DNA of 64,000 nucleotides from Molanna angustata (Eukaryota > Arthropoda > Insecta > Trichoptera > Molannidae). The stretch is from assembly GCA_963576475.1 (NCBI GenBank), contig OY754980.1:33794431-33858430 (forward strand), written 5' to 3'. Made by a program: the position numbers and the translations under genes. The notes below the pieces were generated by a model. That model was not told where the DNA came from, searched no databases, and saw nothing but the letters and a program-made list of their open reading frames with translations. Numbering within the stretch: position 1 is the first letter of the stretch; every line of letters begins with the position of its first letter. Positions 1 through 10,279 of the stretch are shown one piece after another.

Positions 1-690
1 GCAATTTATAAATAAAAATATCGAATTTTATGTATCCTGAGCTTGAGGTCACTTTGAAATATTTGAGAGTTAAAAAATTGTGAAGCACTATTCAGATATC
101 TTTCAAAACCTACTGGGGTCTAAAAGAGTATCAGATGTACAGATTTGCAAAATTTGAAAATAATCGATAGAGTACTTTAGTCTATAATCGATAGAGTACT
201 TAAGTCTATAATCGATAGAGTAATTTAGTCTATAATCGATAGAGTACTTTAGTCTATAATCGATAGAGTACTTTAGTCTATAATCGATAGAGTACTTTAG
301 TCTATAATCGATAGAGTACTTTAGTCTATAATCGATAAAGTAGAATAAACACGCCGTACATGGCATATAGTACGCAGCACGCTCACAGTACATTCTGACG
401 AAACTTTCAGAATACAATCTCAGCATGATTTTTATTTATTTATTTATATAAAATACACTTTTTCTCCTTAAATCTAGTAACAAAATTTTTAAATGCATAA
501 TAATATATTTAACTTACACTAGGTTACGTAATAGTTACCAGATATTTTACTACTGTCATATAATGCCTCACTAGGTAAAACCTGTTCTGAGACAGTGTAT
601 AGATGTCTTATTAGTTGATTATCTGTAATAATATATACCTTAAAAATTGCTTATTCAAACTACCCACTATATCCCCTTGGGGTAGTGAGG
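1..690 (+). repeat. Interspersed repeat family A, copy 1 (5' cut by window edge)
   Basis: This is a dispersed non-coding repeat seen at least seven more times here (3690, 12525, 17783, 22750 minus, 39145, 51880, 58380 minus). Shared blocks are TTTGAAATATTTGA, CACTATTCAGATATC, ACTTTCAGAATACAATCTC and a terminal hairpin (CCCCACTATA, CCCC-TT-GGGG, TAGTGAGG) near 663-690. It carries no coding sequence, and the minus-strand open frame over 103-426 only reads its internal tandem repeat. No terminal inverted repeats are visible, so the class is unknown. Confidence 0.75.
162..345. repeat. 24-bp tandem repeat inside family A
   Basis: The unit ATAATCGATAGAGTACTTTA plus GTCT is repeated about seven to eight times with few changes. 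Other A copies carry this segment once, so the array is a local expansion. The period is a multiple of three and stop-free in one frame, which creates a spurious minus-strand protein (IDYRLKYS repeated). Confidence 0.9.
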
Positions 691-799
691 GAAAATTACG
701 CTGAATTAACTGTACAACTCTTACAAATTATAGAAATCTTTGCTCATAACTAGTTACTGGGATATCTTATATTTTTCTTTGGATCCATACTAATCTATT

Positions 800-1025
800 T
801 TTTTTTTATTTTACATTACTTTTCGAGCAACGAACAGGTACTATGTCAAATATTAATTTAACATGCACCCAATAATAAGTTGCCACATTCTGGAGACTTA
901 AGATATTAATCGTCTCACAGATCCAGACTGAAAACACAATTAAAACTGTGTCATCACCGGGAATCGAACCCGGGACCTTGGGATTAGCAGTCAGATACTT
1001 AACCAACGAAGCCACGAAGGCCGAC
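800..1025 (-). mobile_element. tRNA-derived SINE, family 1
   Basis: The reverse strand starts at about 1025 with GGCCTTCGTGGCTTCGTTGG (A-box region) and has a B box (GGTTCGATTCCCGG) near 957-972. A body with CAGTCTGGATCTGTGAGACG and an A/T-rich tail at 800-815 follow. A second copy sits at 33259-33492 on the plus strand. The tRNA-like head makes this a SINE rather than a tRNA gene. Transcription would be by RNA polymerase III and mobilisation by a LINE in trans, both from family knowledge. Confidence 0.85.
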
Positions 1026-1194
1026 TTATTCGCAAAAAATAACTTGAAAGATCATGCGGACAGCTACGAGCTCAAATTTTGTGTTTTTTGCTTGGTCGGT
1101 ATGTGCGAGATCTGAAGCTACATAACATAGAGAGATGTTAGAACATACTTAGCCAGTAATTTTGAATGGAAAGGAAGGTTGGACTCCTAAAATC

Positions 1195-1566
1195 TCAACA
1201 ATTAATAAAAAGCATCCGGGATGTGTCTATACAGAAGGTGCGCATCTCATGGGTCGACAGAGTCTCCAATGAAAGAGTTTTAAATATGACGGAGAAAGAG
1301 AGAGAGAGTTGCTGACCACTGTCAAGAGACGCAATGTCATGGCACATCTTCCGTGGTGATGAATATGCCCTTCTGCAACTAATAGTCGAGGCAAAGATAG
1401 AGGGAAGACGGAGTATGGTGCGAAAAAGAATATCTTCGCTTAAAAATCTCCGGCAGTGGTTCAGGATTTCGGATTTGGTGTCTCTTATTAGGTTGGCGCA
1501 AGACCAGGATGAGTCTGGGGTGATGGTCACTGACCTCAATTAGGAGCTGCACAAGAAGAAGAAGAA
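1195..1566 (+). pseudogene. LINE RT C-terminal fragment with (AAG)n tail
   Basis: The frame at 1334-1543 reads MSWHIFRGDEYALLQLI, then KIEGRRSMVRKRISSLKNLR and a closing VTDLN before AAGAAGAAG. This is the typical end of a LINE reverse-transcriptase frame (HIxRGxxYxLLQLI, then GRRxxxRKxxSWLKNLR). Upstream codons 1230-1330 (RISWVDRVSNERVL) are in another frame, so there is at least one frameshift. Relatives with the same tail lie at 9850, 13370, 27565, 36970 and 59920. It is a dead 3' fragment. Confidence 0.75.
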
Positions 1567-1675
1567 AGTAAGTGCGCAAACTATCCCCCTTTCGACCGAA
1601 ATATGCCAAGATATTTGCCAATACCATAATCGATGGTTCCTAATATTTGCCAATACCATAAGAGATGTGCTAATA

Positions 1676-2345
1676 CAATGTAAACATTTTTTATAGAAAA
1701 TTAAATTATCTAGTTGGGGTGTTTCGGCTTTTTTCGATATTTTTAAAAAAATTGGAAAAATAGGCAGTTATCATAAAAAAATATTTTTCTTAATAAAAAA
1801 TTTTTGAGAAACCTTAAGAAATTAAAAAAAAAACTAATTTGAGATTTTGTATTTGTCTATCTTTCTACCAATTTTCAGCGATTTAGCTTATATGGTTTCT
1901 GAGATATATGGAAAAATAAAGTAAGAATTCAAAAGTTGATAACCCCTGACTGAAACTAAAATTCACAATACTGAGTATAAAAGTTTTGTAGGCCTATAAC
2001 TGTTAATATATTCTGAAAATTTGGGCTCTGCAAATTGAGCGGATCAAAAGTTATAAGGGACACACACACACACACACACAGAGACACGAAATGTTCTACT
2101 CCGAATTCTGAGTAAATCCGTGTATGGAACATACATGCTGCGAAGCCTCTAAGTTGGTGTTTTTTGACTTCAAAGTTGGAAACCCGTGAAAAAAGTAGAC
2201 CTCTCCATACATTTCTCGCGTATCCTGGCTTGAAACATTGTCGATATGTTAAGAGAACAAAGTTCTCCTGAACAAATCGACAGTTGGATAATGTCGATTC
2301 ATTCAGAGAATTGAATTCTCATGAACGAATCGACAGTTGGATTAG
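1676..2345 (+). repeat. Interspersed repeat family B, copy 1
   Basis: This non-coding repeat matches 21546-22230 in inverted orientation and, more weakly, 5180-5960 and 50425-50640. Shared blocks include TTAAATTATCTAGTTGGGGT, a short (CA)n near 2058-2082, TCTGAGTAAATCCGT and AAGCCTCTAAGTTGGTGTTT. The end carries 44-nt palindromes. At 21.5 kb the same sequence is part of a 976-bp unit with 14-bp inverted ends. Confidence 0.8.
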
Positions 2346-2452
2346 CATGCAAAAAGTCCACTACACCCATACAAAATGTTCTTTCGTACACGCATCTTGG
2401 CTTAATAATGTCGATTCATTCAGAAAATTGAATTCTCATGAACGAATCGACA
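2239..2452. repeat. Three 44-nt near-palindromes (2239-2282, 2292-2335, 2409-2452)
   Basis: Each runs from TGTCGAT to ATCGACA with arms of about 20 nt and a tiny loop, for example GAGAATT-GAATTCTC at the centre of the second. Each is followed by GTTGGA. The single counterpart at 21553-21596 marks the end of family B, so this end has been amplified here. They could form stable hairpins or cruciforms. Confidence 0.85.
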
Positions 2453-2479
2453 GTTGGAATATTTTGAACACGCACATAT

Positions 2480-2565
2480 AATATTATCCTGATAAATAAT
2501 CTAGTAAATTAATAACAAATAAAAATGTACCCCCAAATAAGTGGTGACCCCGACGCGATCAACTT
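2480..2565 (+). mobile_element. Possible LTR retrotransposon remnant (LTR end and primer-binding site)
   Basis: AATAAGTGGTGACCCCGACG at about 2542-2561 resembles the LTR-to-primer-binding-site junction of insect Ty3/gypsy elements (TGGTGACCCCGACG, then GATCAAC). No gag or pol frame follows. Only the junction is recognisable, from memory of such elements. Confidence 0.4.
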
Positions 2566-3334
2566 TTAATTCCTCTTTTATGTAGTTGTTAAGAAAATAA
2601 TGTTAAAGAAATCTCTCTAATATAACATAGTTTTAGAGGATGAAAAATAAAATTATTATCTCTCTTAAAAAGAAACGAGAGCGAACAAAACTGCCTTTGA
2701 AAGAACATGCAGAATAATTATTGAAGAATAAGAGAATAATTAAACAAGTCAATGTTGGCCGGAATAATTAAGTGTAAATTTCTCACAAAGGGGTCCGAGG
2801 GTCAAAATTTAAAACAAAATAATTTTTTTTATCAAATTGGAGTATTTGTATTATGAGATAACAATATTTAAACAATCATTACACAGCCGTTGTCCCTCTA
2901 ATTGCGAATCTTTTTCTCGAAGCAAATTGCAAAAGAGGAAGTTTTAATCCATCGCTTCCAAGAAAAACAAACAATGAAAATCATTTATTTAAGAAAAGAA
3001 AGAACATCTTCATTTTCCCAATCTGGCAGATGGAAAATCCACCAGAAATAAGTTTATCAAATATGTAATTTTAAATTACAAATTCTATTCTTGGGACTTT
3101 TTTTTGACAATTTATTCAATTTTTATACGTTCTCCGTATAAGGAAGTAAGTTTTTCTCGGAATTCTCTCAGCGCGAATAATAATATCGTTATGTTATTAA
3201 GTTCGGAAATGAAAAATTTGTTGTGAGTGAATAAATTCATCGTTGGGTTCTCCTTTTAAGTAAGTTTTATATTCCGTGTACGATTTGAGTGATGGAGATT
3301 TGTGTGAGTAGCAGATAAATTTGCAGAAGTTAGT
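2566..3334. other. AT-rich stretch with no recognised feature
   Basis: No open frame with protein character, no repeat shared with the rest of the window and no RNA-like structure was seen. Confidence 0.6.
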
Positions 3335-3665
3335 TGAAAAATACTAGTTGCATGTCATACATGAGATCCAGCTGTCGATGGCGATAATATGTATAGTTAA
3401 ACAATACAAATAAAACATAAACCCTTAAATCCAAATAATTAGATATTTTAAGATATTTTGAATACTATACAAAACATGTAGGTATATATCTCAGTCAGAA
3501 TAGGACAGTGTGGAGTTCAGTCATTTTTTCCTACCCAGAATATGTAAACAGCTTGATGGTATGTATGCATGTATAGAGATCAAACTTTTGAGAGTAGTTA
3601 CCTATAGGTATTGTGTGGTGTATTCCGCCATATAAATTGTATTAAACGATGTCGTCACTAAATTC
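3335..3665 (+). repeat. Interspersed repeat family C, copy 1
   Basis: It matches the reverse complement of 22235-22565. Shared blocks include ACTAGTTGCATG, GAGATCCA-CTGTCGAT, ATAGGACAGT and CCATATAAATTGTAT followed by GATGTCGTCACTAAATTC. In the second copy it is directly joined to family B, and its outer end supplies one of the 14-bp inverted ends of the B-C unit. Confidence 0.8.
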
Positions 3666-4064
3666 AATTGTTACAAAAACATGTTTAAACGAGTGGGTTG
3701 TGGCCAACGCTAAAATCTTCACTAACAATTCATTTTATAAAGTATTAAAATTTTGTATGGAAAATATTCAGCATTTTCATGAAGTGAGTTTGTTAAATTA
3801 TTTTTTTATTTAAATATTTTATTATGAAAATTTGATAATTCTTCGAAGCCATTTAATGAAAGTGATGTGCCCTTTTACCAATTTGAAAATAAAAATTTCA
3901 AATTTTTAGTTTCCTGAGCTTGGGGTCACTTTGAAATATTTGACAGTTAAAAAAATGAGAAGCACTATTCAGATATCCTCCAAAATCTAATGGGGTCCAA
4001 GCGAGTATTAGATATACATATTTGCAAAATTTAAAAGTAATAGAATGAGTACTTTAGTCTATAA

Positions 4065-4640
4065 TTACTCCTGGACAAGCACATAGATAATATCACCTCC
4101 AAAGCATCCAAAATGCTGGGATATGTTCTCCGTTTGTGCAGACAATTTAATAATATCTCTACCTTTAAATCTCTGTACTTCGCATATTATGTTCGTAGCA
4201 TTGTTGAATACGCATCTCAAGTCTGGTCTCCCTCATATGCCATATACAAGATCAGAGTTGAAAGGCTGCAAAAGAAATTTCTCAGATATCTTGACTTTCG
4301 TGCGCACAGAGACCACATTAGTTACTCTGATTCCTTAAAGCATTACAAAATTACATCACTCGAGAGCCGCAGAACTATAGCAGATGTTATATTTTTATTC
4401 AAAATTGCAAACTCAACGGTTGACTGCCCTGATCTGCTAGAACGCTTGACTCTGAGAGTGCCAACAAGACCGACTAGACTGACTGACCTACTTTATCTCC
4501 CCATTTGTAACACTAATGCCAGACAGAATTCTTTCATATACCGCACTTCCCATTTTTATAACTCCAACATTAGTGATGCAGACCTTTTTAACTCCCCATT
4601 GATTATGGTAAAGAATAGATTATTAAGTACTCTAATATAA
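4065..4640 (+). pseudogene. LINE reverse transcriptase, C-terminal 190 residues
   Basis: The frame reads LLLDKHIDNITSKASKMLGY, then YYVRSIVEYASQVWSP and RVERLQKKFLRYLDF, and ends ...VKNRLLSTLI. These are the post-palm and C-terminal motifs of CR1/Jockey-group LINE proteins (LEYASxVWSPxY, RIExxQxKFLR, SLExRRxxADxxF, LRVPTRxTR). There are no internal stops, so the fragment is fairly young. The endonuclease and catalytic palm are missing, so it cannot act alone. The frame is open before the first ATG at 4113 because it is truncated. Confidence 0.85.
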
Positions 4641-4936
4641 TCCTAGATACTCATGCTGATAAGTTGGGTTCATCACATAAAGGTTCACACACATCCTCAT
4701 ACACTCCCACACACACCCACACATACACACACACACTCCCCACTCACATGTCACATATCTGATTATTTACTGTTTTCTTTTTTTCTCCTACACTACATAA
4801 ATATATAAATGGTAATAATGTATACATGTAAGTGATGCTGGGCATGCTAATTTTTTTTATATTTGTATCACCTGTATATTTTGTCCAGTTATTGTTTGTA
4901 TACTTTGTATAAAATAAAATAAAATAAAAATAAAAT
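4065..4936 (+). mobile_element. 5'-truncated LINE inserted in family A (CR1/Jockey-type)
   Basis: It contains the C-terminal part of a reverse-transcriptase frame (4065-4640), a CA-rich 3' untranslated region (4670-4745) and an (AAAAT)n tail ending at 4936. A related 3' end, reversed, lies at 63660-64000. Truncation at the 5' end is usual for target-primed insertions. Confidence 0.8.
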
Positions 4937-5179
4937 AATCGATAAAGTAAAATAAATATGCCGTACATAGCACACAGCACAAAACACACAGCACAGATCA
5001 TATAGCACACACAAAGATACATTGTGATTAAACTTTCAGAATACAATCTCAGCATGATACCTACTAATTGATAATCTGCAATAAAAAATACACTTAAAAA
5101 TTGCGAAATCATAATTCCCCACTATATCCCCATGGGTAAGTGAGGAGTAAAAAGTTTGAGATGTAATACTACGTGTATT

Positions 5180-5960
5180 TACTTTCGGCGTTTTCTGATA
5201 TTAAAAAAAATATAAGATAGTTAAATTTGTCATAAAAAAAGCTTATCTTACTAAAAAAGGTTTGAGAAATCTTGAATCTCTTTTATAAAAACAAGTTTGA
5301 GATATTGTATTTTTCAATTATAATGCAAATTTTTCAGCTTCCTAGCTTTTATGCATTTTGAGATGTAATATTATGGAAGAATGAAATATAAATGCAAATG
5401 TTGATAAACCGCTACTGGAGCAAAAATTAAAATTCTGAGTACAAAAGTTTTGCAGGCCTCAAATTTTATATGTTTTTTGAAATTTTGGGATATGTGTATT
5501 AAGCGGATCTAAAGTTAATAAGGACGGACGGACACACACAGACACAGACACTTCTTCTTCTTCTTTCTCGGTCATCTCTCCACTGCTGGATGTAGGCCTC
5601 TTCTAAGAGCTTCTACTCGTCTTTTTTTTGGGCTTTTTTTCCTATCTGCTTCCAGCGACATGGACAATATCATCGGCCCACCTTTTCTGGGGCTGGCCTA
5701 TTCCCCTTTTCATATCCCATGGTCTCAAATTTAGAATTCTTGGTGATCTGTCCGTACCCTGTCTGGCAACATGACCTGCCCATTGCCATTTAAGTTTTGC
5801 AACTCCATGACATCAACAACTTTTGTCTGGCGTCTGATCTCCGAATTTTGACTAAATCCATTTTTAATATATAACGCATATGCTCTGAAGCCTCTGAGTT
5901 GGTGTTCGTACTGCATACGATTCTGTCACACGGGACTAAAATTAAAACTGTCGATTCATT
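5180..5960 (+). repeat. Family B, diverged copy interrupted by a LINE tail
   Basis: TTTCGGCGTTTTCTGATATT, GTTTTGCAGGCCTC and AGCGGATCTAAAGTTA match family B blocks in the same order as at 1730-2060. The copy is interrupted after ACACAGACAC by a LINE fragment (5552-5840) and resumes with CTCCGAATTTTGACTAAATC. Confidence 0.65.
5552..5840 (-). pseudogene. LINE C-terminal fragment inserted in family B
   Basis: The minus strand reads LKWQWAGHVARQG, then RILNLRPWDMKRG and RWADDIVHVAGSR, and ends just before a run of AAG codons, with stops and frame changes. This is the WAGHxAR...RPW...GRPxxRWxDDI tail of a common arthropod LINE reverse transcriptase. A related tail occurs at 15480-15640. Confidence 0.7.
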
Positions 5961-5975
5961 AAGAAAAAATAATTA

Positions 5976-6004
5976 TCTAAAGTAATAAAGCAATCAAAAT
6001 GTTA

Positions 6005-6045
<41 letters not shown>

Positions 6046-6300
6046 TGTGTGTGTGTGTGTTTGTCTCACGCCTTCTGAAAAACCAAGAGCATCTAAAAAT
6101 CTAATTTATGTGCGAACGTCTACCAGTATACCTGATGCAGTGTCACGCTAAAAATTATGCGATAAAAATGCTGAATTTTAAAAATATTTCTATAATTATT
6201 TTTCTCATACAAAATTTTCCAAGTCATATCTGTCAAAAAAGTGTACATTTTGCACGCAAATATCTGTTAGTTTAAAAGTTAGAAGTACGTATTTACACGA
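5976..6300 (+). repeat. Interspersed repeat family D, copy 1, with (GT)n
   Basis: It is nearly identical to 23440-23750 in the same orientation: AATAAAGCAATCAAAATGTT, a (GT)n run, TTTGTCTCACGCCTTCTGAA, and ATTTTGCACGCAAATATCTG ending at TTTACACGAAAAAA. No coding potential was seen. A poly-A run and (TA)n directly follow this copy only. Confidence 0.85.
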
Positions 6301-6467
<167 letters not shown>

Positions 6468-6483
6468 AACTACAATACACATG

Positions 6484-7445
6484 TCATTCAATCTACAAAC
6501 TATTTCCTATAGTGAAATTCTTCTTTTATTTAAGTAGACCTTTGGGTGATTTTTTATACAAACTATTTCTTGGAGTTTAATTCTTCTTCCTCTTCTTTTG
6601 TGAAGTCATTTGGGACAGTTCATAAATAAACTATTTCCTATACTCTAATTTTTCTTTTTCTTAATTTATGTAGACCTTGGGTGAGTTTTTATACAAACTA
6701 TTTCCTATAGTCTAATTCATCTTCTTCCTCTTCTTTTATGTAGCCCTTTGGGTGAGTTTTTATACAAACTTATTTCTATTATCTAATTCTTTTTCTTCTT
6801 ATTTTATGTAGACCTCTGGGCCAGTTTTGATACCAACTATTTCTTTTAACGTAATTCTTCTTTTTCTAATTTTATGTAGACCTTTGTTGAATTTTGTATA
6901 AACTAACTTCCTTTAGTCTAATATTTTCCTCTTTTATGTAGACCAAGGGAGAGTTTTCATACAAACTTTTCCTTTAGTCTAATTCTTCTTCGTCTTCTTT
7001 TATGTTGACCTTTGCGTTAGTTTTTATACAATCTATTTCCTGACGTATAATTATTCATCTAATATGTAGTTTTTGGGTCAGTTTTTATAGTAACTACTTT
7101 CTATAGTCTGATTCTTCTTTTTCTTATTTTTTGTAGATCTTTTGGTTAGTTTTTATGCAAACTATTTCCTTTAGTCTAATTCTACGTTTTCTTATTTAAT
7201 TTAGACGTTGGGTGAATTTTATATAAAATATTTCCTATAGTACAATTCATCTTCTTCTTCTTTTATGAAGACCATTTGGTCAGTTTTTTATATAATACAT
7301 TTACTATTGTGTAATTCTTCTATTGCATCTTTTATGTAGACCATTGGGTCAGTTTTTATAACAAACTATTTGTTATAGTCTTATAATTATTTTTTTTTTC
7401 ATTGAGTCTTTTGGGTTAGTTTTAAGTCTTATAGTCTATTGTATA
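6484..7445 (+). repeat. About 70-bp tandem array of element E (first copy)
   Basis: About 13-14 diverged units follow the pattern AAACTATTTCCTATAGTCTA, ATTCTTCTTC, TTTTATGTAGACC and TTTGGGTGAGTTTTTATAC. The same unit occurs at 24915-25180, followed by the same longer units and the same terminus, so it is an internal array of a dispersed element. Confidence 0.85.
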
Positions 7446-8191
7446 TAAATATTATAAACAACATGCACACTTGACGAAAATACATAAAACGAATGGGATG
7501 TGACCATCACTAGAATCTTCTCAATACTTTTTTCAATCGAAATTTACACCATTTATTATATCATCATATATTGCTTAATTTTCAATAACTACACATTTGA
7601 TTTTGATGACAATATAAGAAAAAATCGGGGTTGTGGCCATTACTGGACTCTTCACAACGTTTATATTCAAATTAAAAACTAGATTTTAAGTCTTCTTCTG
7701 TAATGTAGATCAGTTTTATTGTGCAAAAATATAGTAATCTATAGGTATGCACACTTGACGAAAAATATAAAAAACGAATGGGATGTGACCAACACTAGAA
7801 TCTTTTCAGTACTTTTGTTTATTTAATTTTTAAGCCATTTCCCATCATCCAAAATTACTAAATATTTAAAACACATTTGCGTTCGATGACAATATATAAA
7901 AATAGGGGTTGTGGCCAAATCCAAACTCTTTACAACGTTGTCTCTTTATAATCAGTCATATTTAAAACCATTTACCATAGTCCATGCGTGCAGAAATTGT
8001 ATGTACCTACTTATATATAAAAACAAATGGGTTGTGGCCATCACTTGAACATTTTACATCGCTTAAACTCAATTAAATTTCAAACTACTTTTCATACTAC
8101 GAATTAGCAAATATTTTTTGTGACAATATTATATAAACGATTGCTTATTCCTTCACTAATTTACATTCTTGGCCAACGGCGGGACATAAAA
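7446..8191 (+). repeat. Element E distal part, longer repeat units, end GCTAGT
   Basis: Four to five units contain GGGTTGTGGCCA-like cores (7494, 7622, 7775, 7903, 8025) and ATGCACACTTGACGAAAA. The segment ends TTCTTGGCCAACGGCGGGAC-ATAAAAGCTAGT, shared exactly with 25970-25993, after which the two copies diverge. The CTAG-T terminus would fit a Helitron 3' end, but no strong hairpin is seen, so the class is only suggested. Confidence 0.65.
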
Positions 8192-8542
8192 GCTAGTTAT
8201 GAATAAATAGACAGTTGGATAAGAGAACTCACCATACAAAGATCATTAAAGAAGCGAATTATTAGAATTATATTTATCACTTACGTCCATACGTTCATGT
8301 ACTAATCTTCCCGCCAAACTGCAAAGCAGTTTTTTGTATTTTTGATCATGTATAGTTTACGAGGCGTCGTTTGAATGAACAATGTTTGAATTATTTAATG
8401 ATTTTATGGTCTATACAACGAAGTAAGAAAGAATCATACTTTTAATGCTGAATGTTTCTAAACATACCTAATTATTTACCTAATATTCATCGTATTCTAT
8501 CAATTACAATACTTAAAATAATACACACACACACACACACAC

Positions 8543-8576
<34 letters not shown>

Positions 8577-9243
8577 TTATAATAAATAAATAAATATTTA
8601 TAAGTACCTATGAATTATGTATTTATTTACCTCTTTAAACTTAAATTATCACTTTTCAATATTTAAAACGACCAACTACTTGTTATTTTTTCGAAAACTC
8701 TATTTTAAACATTCAAAATATGCAAAATGTTCAAAGATTGAATTTGTACCAAAACTCAGTAATATTTAATGAAACTAAAGTCGCTATTCTGGTCTGATGT
8801 AACGGGAGGATAAGTAGAAAATAACAGGGTGAAATAAAAACGAATTACATAAATAAGCAAGTACCTACCTCGTAGTACATTTGTTGGTACAGACATACAT
8901 CGGTAGGTACAATTTAATCTTTAGAATAAACCATCGTCTAAGGTTCTTTTGACTTTTCGAATAAGACCCCGAGGATTTGCAACAAATTCACGAGAAAATG
9001 TCGACAAAACAGAAAGTTTATCCGACAATTTATCATTGCAACCAACTTCACACTATTCAGGGTTGACACTATTAAATGAATATGTATAATCAACCGGTCA
9101 TTAATAACCGGGTAGTAAATTTAACTATTATTTATATTTTATATTATTTATACATAACTTTGTTTCTTTTTATAACATTTTTAAATATCTCTTTTATTTA
9201 CTTGAAGGTTTAATCGTTGACACAGTGGAAGTTCATAATTATA
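8192..9243. other. Gene-free stretch with an interrupted (CA)n at 8522-8573
   Basis: AT-rich sequence with a CA dinucleotide run broken once by CCTC. ATAGACAGTTGGATAAGAGA at about 8208-8227 echoes the ends of family B. Nothing else was recognised. Confidence 0.6.
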
Positions 9244-9305
9244 AATTGTAAAAAAAATACTTATAAAAAGAAACACAGTTAGATTCTAAGATGAGTATTT
9301 TTATT

Positions 9306-9349
9306 TGCCTAAGCGCTTTCGCCAGTCACAGCTGGCATCCTCGGAGGCT
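9306..9349 (-). ncRNA. Hammerhead-ribozyme-like motif, left arm
   Basis: On the minus strand: stem I AGCCT with AGGCA (four pairs, one mismatch), core CCGAGGA (consensus CUGANGA, one change), stem II GCCAG with CTGGC, then GAAA and the palindromic stem III AGCGCT. It is the inverted partner of 9659-9702 and probably weaker because of the core change. Confidence 0.5.
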
Positions 9350-9658
9350 TATAGTTCAAGTTTTGTTTGTACTCTAATTTGTATATCATACATAGATTCA
9401 CAGGACCATTTAATTCGTGTTATTATGTATCTTATTTCTTATAATTATTGTATTGTTAGTTGCTTGCTATTCATTGTATTTATATTGTAACCATTGTTAA
9501 TAAGTGTTTCCCATACTTTCTACCTATAAGTTGTTATCTAAGTAATAATATTTGTATATGTCTGATAGGGTTTTCCCTCTCCCCCCTCCCCTGCTTACCT
9601 GCACATACCCTATTTGATCATTACATGTGTAATTTTTAAGTCAGTATAATATATAGTG

Positions 9659-9702
9659 TGCCTCTGAGGATGCCAGCTGTGACTGGCGAAAGCGCTTAGG
9701 CA
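9659..9702 (+). ncRNA. Hammerhead-ribozyme-like motif, best copy
   Basis: Elements in order: stem I 5' strand TGCCT (9659-9663), core CTGAGGA (9664-9670, matching CUGANGA), one extra T, stem II GCCAG and CTGGC (9672-9676, 9683-9687), GAAA (9688-9691), self-complementary stem III AGCGCT (9691-9696), T at the H17 position (9697), and stem I 3' strand AGGCA (9698-9702) fully pairing with TGCCT. The six-base palindromic stem III cannot form a looped monomer, so activity would need a dimer, as reported for Penelope-type hammerheads. The extra base before stem II is non-canonical. Self-cleavage is untested. Confidence 0.65.
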
Positions 9703-9849
9703 AATAAAAATACTCATTGTGGAATCTAACTGTGTTTCTTTTTATAAGTAATTTTTTTTACAATGCATCTTTTATTCACTTTGTTTCTTTGATTTTAATA
9801 ACACTGATGTACTACGTAGAGCCAACACCAACAGGTAATCATTTACCGA

Positions 9850-10105
9850 TGTTAAGATTTGTTAAGTGTCGTACTTTGGCCATATTCTGAGGGGTGAACA
9901 ATATACCATCCTTCAGCTTGTTACGAAGTGGAAGATTGAGGGTCGTAGAGAGGTCGGAAGAAGACAGCTTTCCTGGCTTCGAAACATCCCGGTATGAGAA
10001 CTGTGAATGAGCTGTTCCGCACTGCCCAGGAGAAGGAGGTTTTCTTTATGGTGGTCGTTAACGTCGGGGGGACCTGACATGACACGAGAAGAAGAAGAAT
10101 AACAT
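9850..10105 (+). pseudogene. LINE C-terminal fragment with (AAG)n tail
   Basis: Around 9880-9990 the frame reads YHPSACYEVEDXGS in decayed form and then clearly KWKIEGRREVGRRQLSWLRN, ending in CACGAGAAGAAGAAGAA. It belongs to the same LINE tail family as 1195-1566 and contains stops and frame changes. The minus-strand frames at 9913-10134 are shadows. Confidence 0.65.
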
Positions 10106-10279
10106 TCACTCAGTTTACACCACGAATGAGCCATATTTAATATGTGCCGATTGTCATTCGTCCTGAAGAAGCAGTGGTCGTTTCGAAATCGTTCGTATGT
10201 AATAGTTTATTAAAGTTTGGGGGTGGAATGTTTTAGTCTATTTATTTATGTCAGAAGGAATTATATTCTTCTTCTTCTG

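Larger units (their letters stand above)
3690..5145 (+). repeat. Family A copy 2, split by a LINE insertion
   Basis: The left part (3690-4064) starts with GAGTGGGTTGTGGCCAACGC. The right part (about 4937-5145) resumes at ATAATCGATAAAGTA and ends in CCCCACTATATCCCCATGGG. A LINE tail occupies the middle, with ATAAT on both sides, consistent with a short target-site duplication. Confidence 0.8.
9244..9765. mobile_element. Penelope-like or foldback element with about 100-bp inverted termini
   Basis: The left arm (9244-9349) and right arm (9659-9765) are inverted copies running from TTGTAAAAAAAA through TACTTATAAAAAGAAACACA and AATAAAAATACTCA to the hammerhead-like motif GCCAGCTGTGACTGGCGAAA. The interior, about 310 bp, has no credible protein. 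Inverted pseudo-LTRs with hammerhead motifs are a known feature of Penelope-like elements, so this is probably a deletion derivative. Confidence 0.75.

Noticed and set aside
942..1025. tRNA gene
   Set aside because: A and B boxes are present, but the sequence continues into a SINE body with a tail, has a second copy with the same body, and does not fold as a complete cloverleaf. Same for the heads at 19180, 23235, 33259, 57480 and 63427.
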